In this document: piece by piece, positions 59,744 to 64,000 of the stretch
Numbering within the stretch: position 1 is the first letter of the stretch
How the letters are laid out: the number at the start of each line of letters is the position of its first letter
Source of the DNA: Acidobacteriota bacterium
Lineage (GTDB): Bacteria > Acidobacteriota > Terriglobia > Terriglobales > Acidobacteriaceae
Reading direction: 5' to 3'
Assembly (NCBI GenBank): GCA_021779935.1
Contig: JAJXZT010000071.1
Span: 1 to 64,000, forward strand
Length of the DNA: 64,000 bases
Made by a program: the position numbers and the translations under genes
The notes under the pieces: generated by a model
Told to the model about the DNA's origin: nothing
The model's database searches: none
Seen by the model: only the letters and a program-made list of their open reading frames with translations

Positions 59744-59998
59744 ATGAGTCGTTTACTGAGGAGCCTGCTCGTCGCGCTGGGGGCAACGGCATTTATAGTC
59801 GTACTCGTTTCTTTCCTTGTCCTGGTTGGCCTTTGGGTTTACGCCCGATTCATGGCCGGCAATGGCAACGGCCTTGGTGCGTGGAGCAGCAGCGTCAGCG
59901 GGTTGGACCTTTACCTGTTCACCGCCGTCATCTTCTTCATCAGTTTTGGCGTCGCCTACTGGCGATCCGGCCGAAGCTCCCGTCCGCTCTCCAAATAA
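59744..59998 (+). CDS. Small two-helix membrane protein
   Basis: 84 residues with hydrophobic segments at about 9-34 and 54-72 separated by a Gly/Asn-rich loop (RFMAGNGNGLGAWSSS). Not recognised. ATG at 59744 was chosen to start at MSRLLRSLLVALGA; the frame opens at 59705. It is divergent from the cysteine desulfurase gene and convergent with citrate synthase. Confidence 0.6.
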   Translation: MSRLLRSLLVALGATAFIVVLVSFLVLVGLWVYARFMAGNGNGLGAWSSSVSGLDLYLFTAVIFFISFGVAYWRSGRSSRPLSK

Positions 59999-60001
59999 CA
60001 A

Positions 60002-60028
60002 AAGGCCCGGACTTTCCGTCCAGGCCTT
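60002..60028. terminator. Stem-loop between converging genes
   Basis: AAGGCCCGGAC / GTCCAGGCCTT, 11 bp with one mismatch, loop of 5, between the small membrane protein and the citrate synthase end. Flanked by AAAA on the left, so it can end the minus-strand transcript. Confidence 0.6.
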
Positions 60029-60049
60029 CAGTCTCTTGAATCCGACGAA

Positions 60050-61189
60050 CTATCCGCGCTTTTCGATTGGCACGTACTTCGTCGGATAAGCCGGGCCGAC
60101 ATATTCCGCACGGGGGCGAATCAGCCGGTTGTCGGAAAGTTGCTCCATGACGTGTGCCGTCCAGCCGGACATGCGCGACATCGCGAAGATCGGCGTGAAC
60201 AGATCCACTTCGATCCCCAGCGTGTGGTAAGTCGACGCGGCATAGAAGTCCACGTTCGCGTTCAGCTTCTTTTCCTTGTTGATGTACTCCTCAATCTTCT
60301 TGGAGTACTCAAACCACTTCGCCTGTCCGCTCGAGTAGCCCAGTTCGCGAGACATCTGCCGCAGGTGCGTCGCACGCGGGTCTTCCGTCGAGTAAACGCG
60401 GTGTCCGAAGCCCGGAACCTTTTTCTTCTGCGCCAGCATGCCCTTGATGTAGTCGACCGGGTCGGCCCCATTCGTGTCGATTTCCACCAGGATTTTGAAC
60501 ACTGCTTCATTCGCGCCGCCGTGCAACGGCCCCTTCAAGGCTCCGATGGCGGAGGTGACGGCCGAGTGCATATCGCTCAGTGTTGCTGCCGTTACGCGTG
60601 CCGCAAATGTCGAGGCGTTCAATTCGTGGTCGGCCTGCAGAATCAGCGCGATGTCGAGTGCGCGCGTCGCCGTCTCGCTCGGACGCTCGCCCGTAAGCAT
60701 CAGCAGGAAGTTCGCCGCGTGCGAAAGCGTGCGATCAGGTTCGACAAGCGGCTTGCCCTTGCGGATACGATCGTAAGACGCCACGATCATCGCGATCTGC
60801 GATATCAGGCGGGTCGCCTTCGCGCGGTTGGCTTCCGGTGTATTGATCTTTTCTTCCGGATCGAAGAATGATAGCGCTGAAACGGTCGTCCGCAACACGT
60901 CCATTGGCAGCACGTGCTTGGGAACCTGCCGCAAGTAGCTTATGATCTGCGCGTCCAGCTTCCGCTCGCGCACCAGTTGCAGGCTGAACTCCTGTAATTG
61001 CGCACGGGTAGGCAGCGTCCCGTTCCAGAGCAGGTAGCAAACTTCTTCAAAAGTTGCGTTGTCCGCGAGTTCGTGGATATCGATCCCGCGGTAGGCCAGT
61101 ATTCCTTTATCGCCGTCGATGAAACATATCCCGGAATCTCCGGCGATAACGTCTTCAAGTCCCCGATTGTGAGTGGCTGTAGTGGACAT
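60050..61189 (-). CDS. gltA: Citrate synthase
   Basis: 379 residues of the short hexamer/dimer citrate synthase type (like citZ). Catalytic H223 (LHGGANEAV), H263 (PGFGHRVY) and D314 (VDFYAAS). It catalyses oxaloacetate + acetyl-CoA to citrate. ATG at 61189 after GAGAGGGAC. 2-methylcitrate synthase activity cannot be excluded from sequence. Confidence 0.95.
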   Translation of the reverse strand: MSTTATHNRGLEDVIAGDSGICFIDGDKGILAYRGIDIHELADNATFEEVCYLLWNGTLPTRAQLQEFSLQLVRERKLDAQIISYLRQVPKHVLPMDVLRTTVSALSFFDPEEKINTPEANRAKATRLISQIAMIVASYDRIRKGKPLVEPDRTLSHAANFLLMLTGERPSETATRALDIALILQADHELNASTFAARVTAATLSDMHSAVTSAIGALKGPLHGGANEAVFKILVEIDTNGADPVDYIKGMLAQKKKVPGFGHRVYSTEDPRATHLRQMSRELGYSSGQAKWFEYSKKIEEYINKEKKLNANVDFYAASTYHTLGIEVDLFTPIFAMSRMSGWTAHVMEQLSDNRLIRPRAEYVGPAYPTKYVPIEKRG

Positions 61190-61551
61190 GAGTCCCTCTC
61201 ATAAATAAAGAGTTATTCGAATGATTGCCAGAACCAATGACACCCGGAGAACTTGCCGCGGGTGCTGCCGCTCGCAAAAATCCCGGCAGCCTGACCGGCA
61301 CCGGAGACTCCAGCACGGCTCGCCGCGCGTCTCTGCCCGGCGTTGCTGCCCCTAGTCCGCATTCTGGTTGGATGCGTATAAAGCAGCAAATAATTCTTAT
61401 ACCGCAAACCGGTCAACAATTCCATCTTGGGAGAGCACACGAGGTCTCCTTTACCACTTATTTGCCCTGCCTCGGCCCGCAAGTTATATTCCTCTGCTGC
61501 CGCAATACACCTGAAAGGCGCGTCCCAACAGGAAAGACGCCTGGAGACTCC
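61190..61551. other. Intergenic region between gltA and the S46 peptidase gene
   Basis: 362 bp between divergent starts. A frame is open through it ahead of the peptidase start, but it is Arg/Thr/Pro-rich and unlike a signal peptide, so it is not counted. An AT-rich stretch near 61382-61403 may hold promoter elements; nothing specific is certain. Confidence 0.45.
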
Positions 61552-63666
61552 ATGAAAAATAAGCTCATTCTGCTGTCCGCCATTCTCCTACTGCTGCTCT
61601 CGACCTCTGCCATCGCAGACGAGGGTATGTGGCTATACAACGCCTTCCCCACCGCAAAAGTTAAGGCGAAGTATGGCTTTGCACCCACCCAGGCTTGGCT
61701 TGATCATCTGCGGCTCGCATCCGTTCGCATGGGCGCATCTGCCTCGTTCGTGTCCCCGGATGGACTGGTCTTCACCAATCACCATGTTGGCGCCGGATGC
61801 GTTCATAACCTCTCCACCGCCGACAAGGACTACATCAAGGACGGTTTCTACGCTCCTACTCGCGAACAGGAACCCAAGTGCCCGGGAATCGAGGTTTCCA
61901 CCCTTATCGGGATTCAGGACGTTACCAAGGAAATCCAGGACGCCTCTAAACCCGGAATGACTGACGCACAGGCCGGCATGGCACAACGCCAGGAGATGTC
62001 CAAGCTCGAGCGCCAGTGCTCGGATGCCGCGCAGAATATTCACTGCCAGACCGTTACTCTCTACTCCGGCGGCATGTATCACCTCTACAAGTACAAGCAG
62101 TACAACGATGTCCGCCTCGTCATGGCGCCCGAGTTCGACGCCGCTTTCTTCGGCGGTGACCCGGACAACTTCACCTATCCGCGCTACGACCTCGACATCA
62201 CCTTCTTCCGCGTCTATGAAAACGGCAAGCCGATCCATGTGACGGATTACCTGCCGTTCACCACCAAGGGCGTAAAGGAAGGCGAACTGGTGTTCGCCAG
62301 TGGCAACCCCGGCTCCACCGGACGCCTTCTGACCATGGCGCAGTTGGAATACCTTCGCGACGTTGCGTACCCCCAGCGGCTCAAAATGCTGAAGATGGGG
62401 ATCGACGATCTGCTTGCCTTCAGTGACAAATCGCCGGAGAACGCCCGCGTCGCCGAGCGTGTCCTGTTCGGCTACCAGAACTCCTTCAAGGCCCTCACCG
62501 GATACCAGTCCGGCCTGATGGATAAAAAACTGATGGCCCAGCGCGCCGTCGAAGAACAACAGCTTCGCGCTGCCATCGCCAAGGACCCTGCGTCCAAGGC
62601 CGAATATGACGCCGCGTTTGAAGCCATCGCCGATGCAATGAAATTCCAGCGCAACAACTTCATTCGCATCACCTTTGTTGGCAATCCGGTTGGCGGACGC
62701 CTCTCCAGCATGGCCCGCACCCTGGTGCAGGCTGCCGAAGAGCGCACTAAGCCCAATGAGCAGCGCCTTCGCGGCTTCCAGGATCAGGCACTGCCGTCGC
62801 TTCAGCAGGGCCTCTTCTCTCCGGCCCCCATCTCCAAGGACCTCGAACTGATGCAAGTCACCGAGGCTCTCAAGAACATAGCCGATGAGATGGGAGCCAC
62901 CGATCCTTTCGTCGAGAAGGTTCTCGGCGGCAAATCGCCCGAGGAGCGCGCCAACGAGTTGGTGATGGGCAGCAAGCTCGACGACGTGGCTGTCCGCAAG
63001 CAGCTCTATGAAGGCGGCCAGGAAGCCATTGCTGCCTCCACCGACCCAATGATCGTTCTCTGGCGCACGATCGATCCCGAGTCGCGCGCGGTCCGCAAGG
63101 AAGTTGAGGACAAGGTGGATTCCGTCGTCCGCAAGAACGGCGGCCTCATCGCCAAGGCCCGCTTCAAGGTCTATGGCACCGACGTTGCTCCTGATGCGAC
63201 GGGCACACTGCGCCTCAGTTACGGCAAGGTGGCCAGCTATATGCTCAACGGCAAGAAGGTTCCCTTCTCCACCAACATGGGCGGAGCCTTCAAAGTCTCG
63301 GCAGAGCACGGCGGAAAGCCGCCCTATGCTCTCCCGGCGAGCTGGCTCAAGGCCAAGGACAAGATCAACCCCAATACGGTTCTCGATACGGTGAATACCG
63401 TCGATAGCATCGGCGGTAACTCCGGTTCGCCCGTCGTGAATACTAAGGGCGAAATCATCGGCATCCTCTTCGATGGCAACATCGAGTCGCTGCCGTGGAA
63501 CTTCTTCTACGACGACACCGTTGGCCGCACTGTCCTTACTGACTCGCGCGCCGTCATCGAATCTCTGGAGAAGATCTACAATGCCCAACCGCTTGCCGAC
63601 GAACTGCTCAATGCCGGCAAGTCCTCGGAAAAGCCCGCTGCCAAGAAAGCGAAAAAGTCGTACTAA
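61552..63666 (+). CDS. S46 family dipeptidyl-peptidase
   Basis: 704 residues, secreted serine dipeptidyl-peptidase of the S46 (DPP7/DPP11) family. Signal peptide 1-22, then DEGMWLYNAFP as in the family N-terminus, catalytic His in VFTNHHVGAGC (H77/H78), Asp in the GDPDNFTYPRYDLDI region and Ser S624 in GGNSGSPVVNTKGE. An all-helical insert lies between about 300 and 500. It ends in a Lys-rich tail (KPAAKKAKKSY). ATG at 61552 follows GGAGACTCC. It trims dipeptides from peptides in the periplasm. Confidence 0.95.
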   Translation: MKNKLILLSAILLLLLSTSAIADEGMWLYNAFPTAKVKAKYGFAPTQAWLDHLRLASVRMGASASFVSPDGLVFTNHHVGAGCVHNLSTADKDYIKDGFYAPTREQEPKCPGIEVSTLIGIQDVTKEIQDASKPGMTDAQAGMAQRQEMSKLERQCSDAAQNIHCQTVTLYSGGMYHLYKYKQYNDVRLVMAPEFDAAFFGGDPDNFTYPRYDLDITFFRVYENGKPIHVTDYLPFTTKGVKEGELVFASGNPGSTGRLLTMAQLEYLRDVAYPQRLKMLKMGIDDLLAFSDKSPENARVAERVLFGYQNSFKALTGYQSGLMDKKLMAQRAVEEQQLRAAIAKDPASKAEYDAAFEAIADAMKFQRNNFIRITFVGNPVGGRLSSMARTLVQAAEERTKPNEQRLRGFQDQALPSLQQGLFSPAPISKDLELMQVTEALKNIADEMGATDPFVEKVLGGKSPEERANELVMGSKLDDVAVRKQLYEGGQEAIAASTDPMIVLWRTIDPESRAVRKEVEDKVDSVVRKNGGLIAKARFKVYGTDVAPDATGTLRLSYGKVASYMLNGKKVPFSTNMGGAFKVSAEHGGKPPYALPASWLKAKDKINPNTVLDTVNTVDSIGGNSGSPVVNTKGEIIGILFDGNIESLPWNFFYDDTVGRTVLTDSRAVIESLEKIYNAQPLADELLNAGKSSEKPAAKKAKKSY

Positions 63667-63692
63667 AGGAAACTTTCTCGGTAGAAGCGAAT

Positions 63693-63732
63693 GCCCCGTC
63701 CTGACACTCTCAGGGCGGGGCGTTTGTTTTTA
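63693..63732 (+). terminator. Terminator of the S46 peptidase gene
   Basis: 12-bp stem GCCCCGTCCTGA / TCAGGGCGGGGC (one G-U pair) followed by GTTTGTTTTT, 26 bp after the stop codon. Confidence 0.8.
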
Positions 63733-64000
63733 CTCGTTGGCTCTCCCCTTGCCACCCTCGCATCGCCCGCGGTAAAACCATCCTTGACGCCCATCATTCC
63801 CGCGATAACGCTTGGACAGTCTGCCGTACTCCGCAAGCACTTCCGCGAATACGCGACGATTGAATTCAATCTGTATTGTCAGAGCATTGAATAGAAACTT
63901 GCTGGGCAGCTGGTGCCATGGACAAGGCCACCATGTACTGCCGTACTTTGCGGGATCGCACCTAACTTCAACAGTGTTCGCAGTGAATCAACTCTGCGTC
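63733..64000. other. Trailing region without a supported gene
   Basis: A short open frame crosses the first part, starting inside the terminator, without recognisable features or ribosome-binding site. Nothing else is seen to the window end. Confidence 0.4.

Noticed and set aside
63691-63894. Short open frame after the S46 peptidase
   Set aside because: Begins inside a terminator hairpin and has no ribosome-binding site.

Overview
The window is about 60% GC, densely coded bacterial chromosome. Gene content points to an Acidobacteriota (Terriglobia-like) genome: a split F-type ATPase with a signal-peptide-bearing c subunit, a nuo cluster lacking nuoB, DUF4382 and S46 surface proteins, multihaem cytochromes and several Crp/Fnr regulators. 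The phylum call is inference from gene families; no rRNA, tRNA or other marker is present. I saw no transposase, prophage or CRISPR array.

Layout. 1-2.0 kb: a DUF4382 lipoprotein converging on the next block. 2.0-14.7 kb (minus strand): complex I genes nuoA, then after a 306-bp gap nuoC-D-H-I-J-K-L-M-N, then the F0 genes atpZ-atpI-atpB-atpE. nuoB, nuoEFG and the F1 genes are absent. 15-28 kb: housekeeping and peptidase genes: lysS, a PLP decarboxylase, a YbjQ protein, xerC/membrane protein/xerD, DUF72, an active/inactive M16 peptidase pair, an SPL-like radical SAM protein, and a Crp/Fnr regulator with an overlapping small gene.

28.4-40.7 kb (minus strand) is an anaerobic-respiration island: YwiC-like protein, an AhbD/NirJ-like radical SAM/SPASM protein, a 7-haem NapC/NirT-like quinol oxidase, an 11-haem/cytochrome b fusion, a monohaem cytochrome c, a large outer-membrane beta-barrel, a DmsE/MtrA-type decahaem cytochrome and two more Crp/Fnr proteins, one without a DNA-binding domain. 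Together these could carry electrons from quinol across the periplasm and outer membrane. 41.5-47.7 kb is an acyl-CoA dehydrogenase / ETF-quinone oxidoreductase / EtfB / EtfA operon. 49-53.6 kb holds an MFS transporter and a nitric-oxide defence pair (ric, norB). 53.7-57.1 kb is an XRE regulator-NfeD-flotillin-PspA membrane-stress operon. The rest is mnmA with a cysteine desulfurase, citrate synthase and a secreted S46 dipeptidyl-peptidase.

The most interesting signal is regulatory. The palindrome GTGA-N6-TCAC occurs in intergenic DNA before nuoC, nuoA/lysS, the radical SAM gene, the cytochrome c gene, the decahaem gene, the HTH-less crp gene and ric-norB. In five of these places it is a tandem pair with centres 22-23 bp apart, about two helical turns. 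The recognition helices of the two complete Crp/Fnr proteins carry the R-E-x-x-x-R pattern that reads GTGA. This suggests a local redox/NO-responsive respiratory regulon with cooperative paired operators. Coordinates were read by eye and may be off by a base or so; start codons were chosen from Shine-Dalgarno sequences, overlaps and family lengths.
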